Positions 45,958-59,967 of a stretch of DNA of 64,000 nucleotides are shown here, piece after piece. A program made the position numbers and the translations under genes. Source of the DNA: Arthrobacter sp. B2a2-09 (GTDB lineage Bacteria; Actinomycetota; Actinomycetes; Actinomycetales; Micrococcaceae); contig NZ_JAMXIC010000009.1 of NCBI RefSeq assembly GCF_027587375.1, positions 100,061 through 164,060 of the forward strand. Reading direction: 5' to 3'. A model generated the notes under the pieces. The model had not been told where the DNA came from, ran no database searches, and was given only the letters and a program-made list of their open reading frames with translations. Numbering within the stretch: position 1 is the stretch's first letter; each line of letters opens with the position of its first letter.

Positions 45958-47046
45958 TCAGCCTCTGCCGTGCGCGGATGCAACGGGGCAGTCAAAGCCG
46001 CGGCCCGCGGCAAGTCCAACCTCGTTGAGGTACCGCACGACGATGGCGTACGACTGCATCAACGTGGTTTCGGTGTAGGGAATGGAGTGCTTTTCGCAGT
46101 AGCTTCGAACGATCTCCGAGGCGCGGCGCAAATGGGGGCGGGCCATGTCCGGGAACAGGTGGTGTTCCGCCTGGTGGTTGAGGCCGCCCAAGAGGATGTT
46201 CATGAAGGGTCCGCCGGAGATGTTCCTGGCAGTCAGAATCTGGCGACGCAGGAAATCGACGCGCGAGTCTGCCGGGAGGACCGGCATGCCCTTGTGGTTC
46301 GGGGCGAAGGAAGCACCCATGTAGAAGCCGAACACCATGATCTGGACGCCCAGGAAGGCAAATGCCATGCCAAGCGGCAGGAAGGTGAAGGCGAGGACCG
46401 GCAGTGCCAGAAGCCGTGCCAGAAGGATGGGGGTCTCCACCCAGCGGTGCTTGATGGCTCCGGGCCGGAGGATGTACATCAGGGACTCCCACTGCAGGCT
46501 GATGCCCAGCAGCAAGAGGAGCGGGAAGAAGAACCAGCCTTGCCTGCGCGTGAGGAACGCGAACCGTCCCTGCCTGCCTGCAGCGGCTTCAACGTGGAAA
46601 GCAAGGGCTCCGGTCTTGATGTCCGGGTCCTTGGAAATGACATTCGGGTTGTTGTGGTGTGCGCCGTGCTTATGTTCCCACCAGGAGTAGCTGATGCCGG
46701 CAACCGAAGTGGCCAGGATGCGGGCGGACCAGTCATTGGCCCTGCGGGAGGCAAAAATCTGGCGGTGGCCGGCTTCATGTGCCAGGAAGCTCAACTGGGT
46801 ACAAAGGATGCCCAGGGCTGCGGCGATGAGAAGCTGGTACCAGCTGGGGCCAATCAACGCGAAGCCAAACCAGGTCCCGGTCAGCAAGAGGACCAAGGAC
46901 GCAAAAACGCTGATATAGAAGCCAACGCGGCGCTTCAAAAGCCCTTCCGCGCGGACCGTCTTGAGGAGTTCGGAATAGCTGAGGACGACCGCGTTAGGAG
47001 GCCGGACGCTCTTAGTAGGACGTTCGGTAGTGGAGGTCTGTGACAT
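45958..47046 (-). CDS. Fatty acid desaturase (acyl-lipid/acyl-CoA)
   Basis: Di-iron membrane desaturase, 362 aa, introducing a double bond in acyl chains, usually for membrane fluidity. Three His boxes: HEAGH, HKHGAHHNNP and HQAEHHLFP. Membrane pairs at about 45-90 and 190-250. The HxxxH / HxxxHH / QxxHH pattern matches the DesA3/front-end-like group. ATG 47046; the mRNA leader has a hairpin that includes the likely ribosome site. Divergent from argC, with 188 bp between. Confidence 0.9.
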   Translation of the reverse strand: MSQTSTTERPTKSVRPPNAVVLSYSELLKTVRAEGLLKRRVGFYISVFASLVLLLTGTWFGFALIGPSWYQLLIAAALGILCTQLSFLAHEAGHRQIFASRRANDWSARILATSVAGISYSWWEHKHGAHHNNPNVISKDPDIKTGALAFHVEAAAGRQGRFAFLTRRQGWFFFPLLLLLGISLQWESLMYILRPGAIKHRWVETPILLARLLALPVLAFTFLPLGMAFAFLGVQIMVFGFYMGASFAPNHKGMPVLPADSRVDFLRRQILTARNISGGPFMNILLGGLNHQAEHHLFPDMARPHLRRASEIVRSYCEKHSIPYTETTLMQSYAIVVRYLNEVGLAAGRGFDCPVASAHGRG

Positions 47047-47051
47047 ATGCA

Positions 47052-47078
47052 GTTGCCCCGTAATAAATAACGGGCAAC
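47052..47078 (-). promoter_or_regulatory. Leader hairpin covering the desaturase ribosome site
   Basis: On the minus strand GTTGCCC-GT pairs with AC-(G)-GGGCAAC around an AT-only loop, 5 nt before the ATG. The GGGG that would act as Shine-Dalgarno is in the stem. Confidence 0.45.
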
Positions 47079-47187
47079 GCTGCAACCGACGATCGGCTGC
47101 ACGGTCTAGATCACCCTCTATTCAGCATACGCCCCCAATCGGATGTGCCATCCCGATCGGGCCTCGATGGGGGCTTCGAAAAAGTCG

Positions 47188-47203
47188 TGCATAAATATCG
47201 GCA
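47188..47203. promoter_or_regulatory. Candidate ArgR operator (ARG box) of the arg operon
   Basis: TGCATAAATATCGGCA is an AT-centred imperfect palindrome resembling bacterial ARG boxes, 20 bp upstream of the argC -10. A weaker second half-site ATGAATA lies at 47207-47213. ArgR is encoded in the same operon. Confidence 0.5.
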
Positions 47204-47210
47204 ACCATGA

Positions 47211-49429
<2,219 letters not shown>

Positions 49430-49435
49430 ACGGGG

Positions 49436-50401
49436 ATGACCATGACTGCGCACACTCGCGAAAATACGTCGATCGGCGCCGATTCGGCAAAAACAGCCCA
49501 GGACAAGGCCGCGACCCTGATCGAGGCGCTGCCGTGGATCCAGCGCTTCGCCGGCACCACCATGGTGATCAAGTACGGCGGCAATGCCATGGTCAACGAG
49601 GAACTCCGACGCGCCTTCGCGGAGGACATCGTCTTCCTGCACCATGTGGGTATCCACCCCGTCGTAGTGCACGGGGGTGGCCCGCAGATCAACTCGATGC
49701 TGGGCCGGCTAGGCATCGAATCCGAGTTCAAGGGCGGCCTGCGCGTCACCACCCCCGAGGCCATGGACGTGGTCCGCATGGTGCTCACCGGACAAGTGGG
49801 CCGCGAACTGGTGGGCCTCATCAACTCCCACGGTCCTTACGCAGTGGGGATGTCCGGTGAAGATGGCGGACTCCTGCGCGCCGTGCGCACCGGCACCGTG
49901 GTGGACGGGCAGGAAGTGGACCTCGGCCTGGTGGGCGAAGTCGTAGGCGTTGATCCCACGGGTATCGAGGACATCCTCGGTGCCGGCCGGATCCCGGTGA
50001 TTTCCACGGTTGCTCCCGAGATCCTTGACGAAGGGGATGGCACGGGCTCCACTACGGGGCAGGTCCTCAACGTCAACGCGGACACCGCTGCGGCGGCGGT
50101 CGCCTCCGCGCTGGGCGCATCCAAGCTGGTCATCCTGACCGACGTCGAGGGCCTCTACGCCAACTGGCCGGACAAGTCCTCGCTCATCTCCTCTCTGACG
50201 GCCACGGAGTTGCGGGAGATGTTGCCGCGCCTGGAGTCCGGCATGATCCCGAAAATGGCGGCCTGTTTGAAGGCCATCGATGAAGGAGTGGAGCGGGCGC
50301 ACATCGTGGATGGTCGCTTGCCACACTCCATGCTCCTGGAAACTTTTACGACCGCGGGCATCGGAACCCAGGTTGTCCCCGACGAGGAAGTGAACTCATG
50401 A
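49436..50401 (+). CDS. argB: Acetylglutamate kinase
   Basis: Phosphorylates N-acetylglutamate, the usual arginine-feedback step (321 aa). [22 protein letters not shown], and [20 protein letters not shown] with [11 protein letters not shown] 49436 or 49442. A 20-residue N-terminal tail precedes the kinase fold; N-helix forms are often arginine-sensitive hexamers. The stop overlaps argD by 4 bp (ATGA). Confidence 0.96.
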   Translation: MTMTAHTRENTSIGADSAKTAQDKAATLIEALPWIQRFAGTTMVIKYGGNAMVNEELRRAFAEDIVFLHHVGIHPVVVHGGGPQINSMLGRLGIESEFKGGLRVTTPEAMDVVRMVLTGQVGRELVGLINSHGPYAVGMSGEDGGLLRAVRTGTVVDGQEVDLGLVGEVVGVDPTGIEDILGAGRIPVISTVAPEILDEGDGTGSTTGQVLNVNADTAAAAVASALGASKLVILTDVEGLYANWPDKSSLISSLTATELREMLPRLESGMIPKMAACLKAIDEGVERAHIVDGRLPHSMLLETFTTAGIGTQVVPDEEVNS

Positions 50402-51768
50402 CCGCCAACGAAGCAGAACTGGTCGAAACGCCATCAATAGCAGGGCCCACTGCAGCCGGGGTCCCCGTCCGAGCTGGCGAGGAGGGGGAGCTGCTGGGGA
50501 CTGGGCACAGCACGGGAGCCGACTGGTTGGCCCGCTATTCTTCTTCGCTCACGGGCGTCTTCGGCACCCCGCAGCGGGTCTTGGTCCGTGGTGCAGGGGC
50601 CCTCGTGTGGGACGCCGACGGCAAGGAATACCTGGACCTCCTGGGTGGCATTGCCGTGAACGCCCTGGGCCATGCCCACCCGTTCGTGACCTCGGTCATC
50701 GCCAGCCAGCTGGCCACACTCGGGCACGTCTCCAATTTCTTCACGAGCCCTACACAGATCGCCCTCGCCGAGAAGCTGCTGGCCATCACCAAGGCTCCTG
50801 CCGGATCCAAGGTGTTCTTCGCGAACTCCGGCACCGAGGCCAACGAAGCCGCGTTCAAGCTGGCGCGGCGCAACAGTGAAGCGCCTGCCGGCGCAAAGTC
50901 AGCCAAGCGCACCAAGATCATCGCCCTTGAAGGTGCCTTCCACGGCCGCACGATGGGCGCGCTCGCCTTGACCGCCAAGGAAGCCTACAGGGCACCTTTC
51001 GAACCGCTGCCCGGCGGCGTCGTCCACATTCCATTCGGCGACATCGAGGCGCTCCGTACCGCCGTCGATGAAACCACGGCCGCAGTGTTCCTCGAGCCCA
51101 TCCAGGGCGAAGCCGGTGTCCGCCCGCTCAGTGTCGAGTACCTGCAAGCGGCCCGCGAAGCCACCACCGCTGCCGGAGCGCTGCTGATCCTGGACGAGGT
51201 CCAGACCGGAATCGGCCGGACCGGCAAATGGTTGGCCAGCGAAGATGCCGGAATCGTCCCGGACGCCGTGACCCTCGCGAAAGGCCTGGGCGGCGGCTTC
51301 CCGGTCGGCGCGCTCATCACCTTCGGCGAGCCGTCGTCGTCGCTCCTGACCGCGGGCCAGCACGGCACCACGTTCGGCGGGAACCCGGTGGCCACGGCCG
51401 CCGCCCTCGCCACCCTGCATGCCATCGAAAGCCAGGGAGTGCTGGCGAACGTGCTCGCCGTCGGCGCGCGGCTGCGGGCTGGACTGTCCGACGTCGACGC
51501 CGTCACCGAAGTGCGGGGTGAAGGCCTCCTGATCGGTTTCGACCTTGACGCCGACATCGCGCCCGCCATGGTGACTGCCGCGCTCGACGCGGGCTTCATC
51601 ATCAACAGCCCCGGCCCGCGCACCATCCGGCTTGCTCCGCCGCTCATCCTGACCGTCGAGCAAGCCGACCGTTTCCTCGACGCGCTGCCCGGCATCATCG
51701 AGGCGGCATCCGCCCAGACCGCTGCACCCCTGAACGCTGCACCCCTGAATGCTAAGGACGCACAGTGA
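50398..51768 (+). CDS. argD: Acetylornithine aminotransferase
   Basis: PLP class III aminotransferase (456 aa). [49 protein letters not shown] and PLP Lys in [15 protein letters not shown]. It is longer than the usual 400 aa: a 40-residue Glu/Gly-rich N-terminal tail and a repetitive C-terminus [11 protein letters not shown] from a 15-bp duplication. ATG 50398 with GAGGAAG upstream, coupled to argB. GTGA overlap with argF. Confidence 0.95.
   Translation: MTANEAELVETPSIAGPTAAGVPVRAGEEGELLGTGHSTGADWLARYSSSLTGVFGTPQRVLVRGAGALVWDADGKEYLDLLGGIAVNALGHAHPFVTSVIASQLATLGHVSNFFTSPTQIALAEKLLAITKAPAGSKVFFANSGTEANEAAFKLARRNSEAPAGAKSAKRTKIIALEGAFHGRTMGALALTAKEAYRAPFEPLPGGVVHIPFGDIEALRTAVDETTAAVFLEPIQGEAGVRPLSVEYLQAAREATTAAGALLILDEVQTGIGRTGKWLASEDAGIVPDAVTLAKGLGGGFPVGALITFGEPSSSLLTAGQHGTTFGGNPVATAAALATLHAIESQGVLANVLAVGARLRAGLSDVDAVTEVRGEGLLIGFDLDADIAPAMVTAALDAGFIINSPGPRTIRLAPPLILTVEQADRFLDALPGIIEAASAQTAAPLNAAPLNAKDAQ
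51721..51750 (+). repeat. 15-bp tandem duplication at argD 3' end
   Basis: GCTGCACCCCTGAAC and GCTGCACCCCTGAAT head to tail (51721-51735, 51736-51750), adding five residues close to the stop. Confidence 0.85.
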
Positions 51769-52775
51769 ACACCACCACCCGTCATTTCCTCAAGGACACG
51801 GACCTCACACCGGCCGAGCAAGCCGAAGTGCTCGAGCTCGCCGTGCGAATGAAGGCCGCCCCGTACAGCGTCCAACCATTCGCAGCTGACGGCAACGGAC
51901 GCAAGACGGTCGCCGTCATATTCGACAAGACCTCCACCCGTACCCGTGTCTCCTTCGCCACAGGCGTCGCGGACATGGGTGGCAACGCGCTCATCATCAA
52001 TCCGGGCGAGGCGCAGATCGGCCATAAGGAATCCGTGGAGGACACGGCAAAGGTCCTCGAGCGGATGGTCTCCACCATCGTGTGGCGTACCGGCGCGCAC
52101 TCCGGCCTCGTAGCCATGGCCGAAAACTCCAAGGTTCCCGTCATCAACGCCCTGTGCGATGACTATCACCCCTGCCAGCTCCTCGCAGACCTCCTGGCGG
52201 TCAAGGAGCACAAGGGCGAACTCAAGGGCCTCACCATGGCCTACCTGGGCGATGCCGCGAACAACATGGCCAACTCCTATTTGTTGGCAGGTGTCACGGC
52301 GGGCATGCACGTCCGGATCTCGGGTCCGGAAGGCTACCTGCCGGCCGCTGACATCGTTGCCGCCGCGGAGGACCGCGCTGCCGAGACCGGCGGTTCCGTG
52401 CTCATCACCACGGACGCCACGGAAGCCCTCCATGGTGCCGACGTCGTCGCTACCGACACTTGGGTGTCCATGGGCCAGGAAGCCGAAAAAGAAGCGCGGA
52501 TGCAGCTCTTCCGCGAGTACTCCGTGGACGAGGCTGCCATGGCGCTGGCCGCGCCGGACGCCGTCGTTCTCCACTGCCTGCCCGCCTACCGAGGCTACGA
52601 GATCTCCGCCGGTGTTATCGACGGGCCCCAGTCCATCGTCTGGGACGAAGCCGAGAACCGCCTGCACGCCCAGAAGGCGCTCATGGCCTGGCTGATGCAC
52701 CAGTCCGGTCTTGCCGTTGTGGAAGGCCTCGCCCCAGTGGGTGCGTCCGTGGCGGCCGCGGAGGGCGGCAACTAG
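51765..52775 (+). CDS. argF: Ornithine carbamoyltransferase
   Basis: Makes citrulline from ornithine and carbamoyl phosphate (336 aa). Carbamoyl-phosphate loop [27 protein letters not shown], ornithine loop DTWVSMGQE and [16 protein letters not shown] 51765 overlaps argD. A 15-residue tail ends in [11 protein letters not shown]. argR begins on the last base of the stop codon. Confidence 0.97.
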   Translation: MNTTTRHFLKDTDLTPAEQAEVLELAVRMKAAPYSVQPFAADGNGRKTVAVIFDKTSTRTRVSFATGVADMGGNALIINPGEAQIGHKESVEDTAKVLERMVSTIVWRTGAHSGLVAMAENSKVPVINALCDDYHPCQLLADLLAVKEHKGELKGLTMAYLGDAANNMANSYLLAGVTAGMHVRISGPEGYLPAADIVAAAEDRAAETGGSVLITTDATEALHGADVVATDTWVSMGQEAEKEARMQLFREYSVDEAAMALAAPDAVVLHCLPAYRGYEISAGVIDGPQSIVWDEAENRLHAQKALMAWLMHQSGLAVVEGLAPVGASVAAAEGGN

Positions 52776-53311
52776 TGTCCACCCACCCGGCGTCGCAAGG
52801 CGCCAGCCCCGCCACCAAGACTGCCCGGCAGGCGCGGATCACCTCGATCCTGACCGGTCAGTCGGTGCGCTCGCAGGCAGAGCTCGCGGCCCTGCTGGCG
52901 GACGACGGCGTGCAGGTCACCCAGGCGACCCTCTCCAGGGACCTGGTGGAACTGGGGGCGGTTCGCGTGCGCGGCAAGGAGGGTGCACTGGTCTACGCGG
53001 TGCCCGGCGAGGGTGGTGACCGCAATGCCAAAAGCGGCGTCACCCAGGAAATCCTGGACGCGCGACTGTCGCGCCTCTGCGGCGAGCTACTGGTCACCGC
53101 CGAGGCTTCGGGCAATATTGTGGTGCTGCGGACGCCGCCGGGTGCCGCCAACTTCCTCGCCCTGGCCATCGACCACTCGGTGATGCCGTCTGTATTGGGT
53201 ACGATCGCAGGCGACGACACCTTGCTTTTGGTTGCCAGGGATCCCGACGGCGGGGCCCAACTGGCGGCCCGATTCCTCCAGTTGGCCCAGGAAGCCGGAC
53301 CGGGGAACTAG
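52775..53311 (+). CDS. argR: Arginine repressor ArgR
   Basis: Hexameric arginine-dependent repressor (178 aa). N-terminal winged helix [20 protein letters not shown] then [20 protein letters not shown], and a C-terminal oligomerisation/arginine domain [20 protein letters not shown] with [17 protein letters not shown] 52775 shares its G with the argF stop (TAGTG). Located inside the operon it should control, the standard actinobacterial arrangement. Confidence 0.96.
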   Translation: MSTHPASQGASPATKTARQARITSILTGQSVRSQAELAALLADDGVQVTQATLSRDLVELGAVRVRGKEGALVYAVPGEGGDRNAKSGVTQEILDARLSRLCGELLVTAEASGNIVVLRTPPGAANFLALAIDHSVMPSVLGTIAGDDTLLLVARDPDGGAQLAARFLQLAQEAGPGN

Positions 53312-53351
53312 TCCAGACCGGCAACTGAACCATTCCGGCACCTGTTCCACC

Positions 53352-53366
53352 CGGGCCTTCGGCCCG
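53352..53366 (+). terminator. Small hairpin between argR and argG
   Basis: CGGGCC-TTC-GGCCCG, 6-bp perfect stem without U tract, in the 104-bp gap. It may lower readthrough or stabilise the upstream mRNA end. Confidence 0.35.
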
Positions 53367-53415
53367 ACCCAAGCATTGACTCAAAAGAACCAAGCAACAA
53401 CAAAGGAGCACTCTC

Positions 53416-56054
<2,639 letters not shown>

Positions 56055-56086
56055 GCAAAAGGGGCCATTCCAGCAATCGAGAGGGC

Positions 56087-56125
56087 AGTTCGCGGCAGTG
56101 TTTATTGAAAACATTGCCGCGAACT
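56087..56125 (+). terminator. Hairpin terminating the arg operon
   Basis: 17-bp arms (56087-56103 and 56109-56125, one G-T wobble) with loop ATTGA, 33 bp after the argH stop. Confidence 0.8.
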
Positions 56126-56140
56126 ACCTTCTCGTTGTCA

Positions 56141-56165
56141 GTTAATCCTCGTTAAGCGCCGTTAA
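56141..56165. promoter_or_regulatory. Three GTTAA repeats phased at 10 bp
   Basis: GTTAA at 56141, 56151 and 56161, exactly one helical turn apart, end 10 bp before the -10 TATTAT (56176). Looks like an operator for a protein binding one face of the helix. Confidence 0.5.
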
Positions 56166-56175
56166 CTCTGTCGGA

Positions 56176-56181
56176 TATTAT
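56176..56181 (+). promoter_or_regulatory. -10 element of leaderless MDMPI-type gene
   Basis: TATTAT ends 6 nt before ATG 56188. Confidence 0.6.
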
Positions 56182-56187
56182 GGCGCT

Positions 56188-56925
56188 ATGACCGAGATCA
56201 CTACCTCAGCGCTTCTTGCCGAGCTCCACAAAGCAGCCGGCACTGTCACCGACGTTGTCGCCAAACTCGACGACGCCGATGTCGCAGCTCCCTCCGAGCT
56301 GCCCGGGTGGACCCGCGGCCACGTGCTGGCTCACATTGCCGGCATCGCGAACGCCATGGCCAGGCAGCTGGAATACGCCGCGCGCGGCGAGACCATCGAC
56401 ATCTACGACGGCGGCTACGAGGGCCGTACGAAGGCCATCGAGCTGGCGGCGAGCCACAGCCTCGCTGAACACCGTGCCGCCACGGAAGCTGCCCTCGCCC
56501 GGGCCCTGAGGGCCTTCGACGGACTCGTGGAGTCCGGCTGGAACACCCGGATCAGCTTCCGGAATGGAACAGTGCTCGACGGTGGCCTGGCGCTCTGGCG
56601 CGAACTGGTCATCCACGTCACGGATCTGGGAGTCGGTCGCGGCCCCGAGGCCTGGAGCCGGCAATTCTGCGAGCATCTCTTCGATTTCCTCTCGGCCCGT
56701 GTGCCGGTCGACCAGAAATTCGTGCTTCAGCCCCTGGGCCTCCCGCAGTTGGTCATCGGCTCGGGGCGGCAGTCCGTTGCCATCAACGGCATGATCACTG
56801 ATATCGCCGCCTGGCTCGCCGGGCGCACGCCTACCCTGGGGAGCCTGCGGGCCTCTGCCGACGCGGACGGCGTTGACTTGCCGGAACTTCTCCCGTGGCC
56901 ATCAAGCGTTCCCGCGGCGCACTAG
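56188..56925 (+). CDS. Maleylpyruvate isomerase family mycothiol-dependent protein
   Basis: DinB-like four-helix protein of 245 aa (TIGR03083/MDMPI N-terminal type). Signature [20 protein letters not shown] supplies the metal His in the second helix; the [11 protein letters not shown] region supplies part of the C-terminal domain. Likely uses mycothiol, the actinobacterial thiol, to isomerise or conjugate an unknown substrate. Leaderless ATG with phased GTTAA repeats upstream. The last 95 bp overlap the convergent alkA gene. Confidence 0.82.
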   Translation: MTEITTSALLAELHKAAGTVTDVVAKLDDADVAAPSELPGWTRGHVLAHIAGIANAMARQLEYAARGETIDIYDGGYEGRTKAIELAASHSLAEHRAATEAALARALRAFDGLVESGWNTRISFRNGTVLDGGLALWRELVIHVTDLGVGRGPEAWSRQFCEHLFDFLSARVPVDQKFVLQPLGLPQLVIGSGRQSVAINGMITDIAAWLAGRTPTLGSLRASADADGVDLPELLPWPSSVPAAH

Positions 56926-58396
56926 CGCTTCCCCGTTTGCGTGCCGCTGCCCTCCACAGGTGCATCGTTGCGTAGGAACGCCACGGGCTCACGTTGCGGA
57001 AGTCGGCAGGCAGGCCTTCCGCGGCCGCTAGATTCTTGAGGCCGTTCCGAACCGCGGCATCGTTGGCAAGGAAAACGTCCGGATCGCCGATGACCCTCAT
57101 CGCCACATAGCCCACGGTCCATGGTCCGACGCCGGGCAGCGGCAAGAGCTTGTCCGCCAGCGTGTGGGGGTCGTCGCCGTAGTCGAAGTCGAGCTCGCCG
57201 CTGGCCATGGCCCCCGCCGCGGCCAGCACGGAATCTATGCGGCGCTGCGGACCCTTCAACAGTTCCCGGCCCGAGCGCGCGATCTCCTCGGCCGTAGGAA
57301 ACAAGCGATCCAGGCCTAGTGCATGTCCTGCGTGCCCTTCCGGCAGGCGGGTTCCGGCGTCGGAAAGTTGGGTCAAAGCCGTGCGAGCCGCGGCTACTGT
57401 GATTTGCTGGCCGATCATCGCCCGGATCAGCAGCTCCTTGGGATCCACGGCGCCCGGGACCCTGATCCCGGGCGTGTCACGGACCGACGGGCCGAGCCTG
57501 GCATCGGAGGCCAACGCCTCGTCCACGGCCACGGGATCGGCATCGAGATCGAACAATCGCCGCACCCGGCTTAGGAGCACGGGAAGATCGTGGAGGTCCA
57601 AGGTGCTGACGGCGAGGGTCAGCGCGCCGCCGCGCGCCCCGGCGTCGTACTCCACCGTGAACGCCGCATTGCCGCGGGGCAAGCGGAGGGTTCGCGTATA
57701 GGTGGTTGGACTGGCCAGCTCGACGCCGGGAACCGCGCGGGCCGCAAGGAAATCGAAAATCCCCGTGTCGAAAGGCTCCCGGTACGGGAGGTTGAGGGTC
57801 AGGGAGGTAGCCTCGCCCTGCTTGCCTTGATGGCCAGAGGGCTTCGCTGTGGCCCGGAGTGCTGTAGGAGTCAGGGCGAAGACTTCGTTGATGGTGTCGT
57901 TGAACTGGCGGACACTGTTGAACCCGGCGGCGAACGCCACGTCCGAGAGTTTCATCGAGGTCGAGACCAAGAGCGTCCTGGCCGTCTGTGCGCGGCTGGC
58001 CCGCGCCAAGGACAACGGCCCGGCACCGAGTTCATGGCTGAGGATCCTATTGAGCTGGCGGGAGGAGTAACCCAGCCTGGTGGCGAGCCCTTCGACGCCG
58101 ACCCGGGATATCGCGCCGTCGTTGATGAGCCGCATCGCCCTGCCGGCGAGGTCCGAGCGCAGGTTCCACGCGGGCGTGCCCGGAACCGCCTCCGGAAGGC
58201 AGCGTTTGCACGCCCTGTACCCGGCCTCGTGCGCCGCGGCCGAGGTCTCGTAGAACGTCACGTTTTCGGCCTTGGGTGTCCGTGCCGGGCACGACGGCCG
58301 GCAGTAGATGCCCGTCGAGCGGACGGCGATGAAGAACTGTCCGTCGAACCGGGGATCCCGCGCATCGATGGCACGGTAGCGTTGCCAAAAGTCCAT
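56831..58396 (-). CDS. alkA: Ada-AlkA fusion: methyl-sensing AraC regulator with DNA-3-methyladenine glycosylase II
   Basis: 521-aa multidomain protein. Residues 1-75: Ada zinc domain with Cys 32, 36, 63 and 66, the first able to accept methyl from phosphotriesters. Residues 85-185: AraC HTH ([39 protein letters not shown]). Residues 200-510: AlkA N-domain and HhH-GPD glycosylase ([15 protein letters not shown], catalytic Asp in [10 protein letters not shown]). The O6-methyltransferase domain of E. coli Ada is absent. ATG 58396 has AAAGGA 7 nt upstream. A Ser/Arg/Pro-rich C-terminal tail overlaps the neighbouring gene. Confidence 0.92.
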   Translation of the reverse strand: MDFWQRYRAIDARDPRFDGQFFIAVRSTGIYCRPSCPARTPKAENVTFYETSAAAHEAGYRACKRCLPEAVPGTPAWNLRSDLAGRAMRLINDGAISRVGVEGLATRLGYSSRQLNRILSHELGAGPLSLARASRAQTARTLLVSTSMKLSDVAFAAGFNSVRQFNDTINEVFALTPTALRATAKPSGHQGKQGEATSLTLNLPYREPFDTGIFDFLAARAVPGVELASPTTYTRTLRLPRGNAAFTVEYDAGARGGALTLAVSTLDLHDLPVLLSRVRRLFDLDADPVAVDEALASDARLGPSVRDTPGIRVPGAVDPKELLIRAMIGQQITVAAARTALTQLSDAGTRLPEGHAGHALGLDRLFPTAEEIARSGRELLKGPQRRIDSVLAAAGAMASGELDFDYGDDPHTLADKLLPLPGVGPWTVGYVAMRVIGDPDVFLANDAAVRNGLKNLAAAEGLPADFRNVSPWRSYATMHLWRAAARKRGSASAPRERLMATGEVPASQRRPRRQRPAGSPG

Positions 58397-58479
58397 GACT
58401 TCATCCTTTCAGCATCGGCAGGCCCTTCCTAGCGGAAATCGGACGTCGCCGCTGGGGGCTTTAGCCCTCGGATTCTTGC

Positions 58480-58485
58480 TAGGGT
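58480..58485 (+). promoter_or_regulatory. -10 element of leaderless AAG glycosylase gene
   Basis: TAGGGT ends 6 nt before ATG 58492. Confidence 0.5.
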
Positions 58486-58491
58486 CTGGGC

Positions 58492-59142
58492 ATGACAATG
58501 CAGGGCGCATCCCCGGAGGCCATCCGGGCGCTCCTTTCCGGAGATCCGCGGGACGTTGCCCCTTTGCTCCTGGGCGCAGTGCTGAGCCACCAGACTCCTC
58601 AGGGCACGGTATCCGTCCGGCTCAGCGAGGTGGAGGCGTATCTGGGTCCGCGGGACTCAGCCCAACCCGATCCTGGATCCCATACCTTTGGCGGCCCCAC
58701 CGCCCGGAACGCTCCTATGTTCGGTCCGGCCGGCCACCTCTACGTCTACTTCACGTATGGCATGCACTATTGCGCCAACATTGTCTGCGGTCCCGACGGC
58801 GTTGCATCCGCCCTGCTGTTGCGGGCAGGGGAGGTGGTGGCCGGGCAAGCCCTCGCGCAGTCCCGCCGTCCGGCGTCGAGATCGCTGACCGACCTGGCAA
58901 GCGGGCCCGCCCGGCTTGCCTCCGCTTTGGGCCTGACCACGGCGGACAGCGGCCGCGATGCCCTGGCTGAGCCGTTCGGCCTCGAACTTCCGGTCACCCC
59001 GGCGGCGCAATCAGCAGTCGCGAGCGGTCTCCGGGTAGGAGTATCCGGCGACGGCGGTTCCGCCGACTACCCGTGGCGGTTTTGGCTCTCCGGGGACCCC
59101 ACGGTGTCCCGCTACAAGCCGGGCCGGAGCCGCGCCGTCTAG
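58492..59142 (+). CDS. DNA-3-methyladenine glycosylase, AAG/MPG family
   Basis: Alkylbase excision enzyme of the human AAG type (216 aa). Catalytic Glu region SVRLSEVEAYLGPRDSAQPD, AAG motif RNAPMFGPAGHLYVYFTYGM, and GPARLASALGL. ATG 58492 leaderless. Divergent from the Ada-AlkA gene with 95 bp between, so a structurally unrelated alkyladenine glycosylase shares its promoter region. Confidence 0.92.
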   Translation: MTMQGASPEAIRALLSGDPRDVAPLLLGAVLSHQTPQGTVSVRLSEVEAYLGPRDSAQPDPGSHTFGGPTARNAPMFGPAGHLYVYFTYGMHYCANIVCGPDGVASALLLRAGEVVAGQALAQSRRPASRSLTDLASGPARLASALGLTTADSGRDALAEPFGLELPVTPAAQSAVASGLRVGVSGDGGSADYPWRFWLSGDPTVSRYKPGRSRAV

Positions 59143-59173
59143 GAGCCTTTCTAGGGGGCCCAGGAGGAATCCT

Positions 59174-59809
59174 TCAAGCAGCGTGTTCGTTCCGGGTCGG
59201 TTCGGCGACATACGCACAGTGGTTGTCGGGCAATTCGAAGGGCGCCAGGCGGCCAAGCAACGACTCACGTACTTGGGGCCATTCTTCCTGCAGGATCGAG
59301 AAAACGGCCGTGTCGCAGCGGGTGCCGTCGGGGGCGAAGCGGTGTCCGCGCAGCGTGCCTTCGTAGCTGGCGCCCAGCCGCTGAATGGCCGAGGCGCTGC
59401 GCGTGTTGCGCGCATCGCAACGGAAGCCAACCCGGTGGACGTCCAGTACATCGAAGGAATGGGCCAGCAGTAGTTGTTTCGCGGCCGGATTGACGTGGCT
59501 GCCCCAAAACGGGCGCCCGTAGAAGGTGCCGCCGATTTCAAGGCGTTGCTGGCGTGGACTGTACTCACACAGGGAGGTGGTCCCGAGCAGGGCTCCCGTC
59601 CGCTGCTCGACGACGGCGAACGGTATGGTTGCCGGATCTTCGAGGCGGGCTGCGAAGAGTTCGGCCAGTTCCGCAGCGCTTAAAGGCTGCTCAGCGGCCA
59701 TGCCGGACCACATCCCGGAGTCCACAAAATCGAAGAGCGGACCGGCATGTGCGGGGGAGAGTGGGACCAGGCTGATGCCGTGTCGCGTCAGGGCAACGTC
59801 GTGCTGCAT
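59174..59809 (-). CDS. GNAT family N-acetyltransferase
   Basis: RimJ/RimL-like acetyltransferase, 211 aa. GNAT features: LVPLSPAHAGPLFDFVDSG at the start, EIGGTFYGRPFWGSHVNPAA (acetyl-CoA loop region), HRVGFRCDARNTRSASAIQRLG. Used on N-terminal amines, aminoglycosides or small molecules; target unknown. ATG 59809 is chosen; an open frame extends further upstream to 60130 but is antisense to helD. Divergent from the HelD-type gene. Confidence 0.84.
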   Translation of the reverse strand: MQHDVALTRHGISLVPLSPAHAGPLFDFVDSGMWSGMAAEQPLSAAELAELFAARLEDPATIPFAVVEQRTGALLGTTSLCEYSPRQQRLEIGGTFYGRPFWGSHVNPAAKQLLLAHSFDVLDVHRVGFRCDARNTRSASAIQRLGASYEGTLRGHRFAPDGTRCDTAVFSILQEEWPQVRESLLGRLAPFELPDNHCAYVAEPTRNEHAA

Positions 59810-59926
59810 TGCAGCATTTAAGCACCACTGGGTGCCGATCGAAAAGCTCAGGAGGTTAGCGCCGGGTGAACATTGTGTGACGCACCGGCGTGCGGGCAGT
59901 TTCACGCGCGTCAAGCAAAACCGCTG

Positions 59927-59932
59927 TAGAAT
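59927..59932 (+). promoter_or_regulatory. -10 element (TAGAAT) of the HelD/HelR gene
   Basis: TAGAAT gives a start near 59939 and a 29-nt leader containing AGGGGAA. I see no rifamycin-associated element inverted repeat upstream. Confidence 0.5.
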
Positions 59933-59967
59933 GGACGGTCCGTCTTTTTCGATAGGGGAACGTTTCG

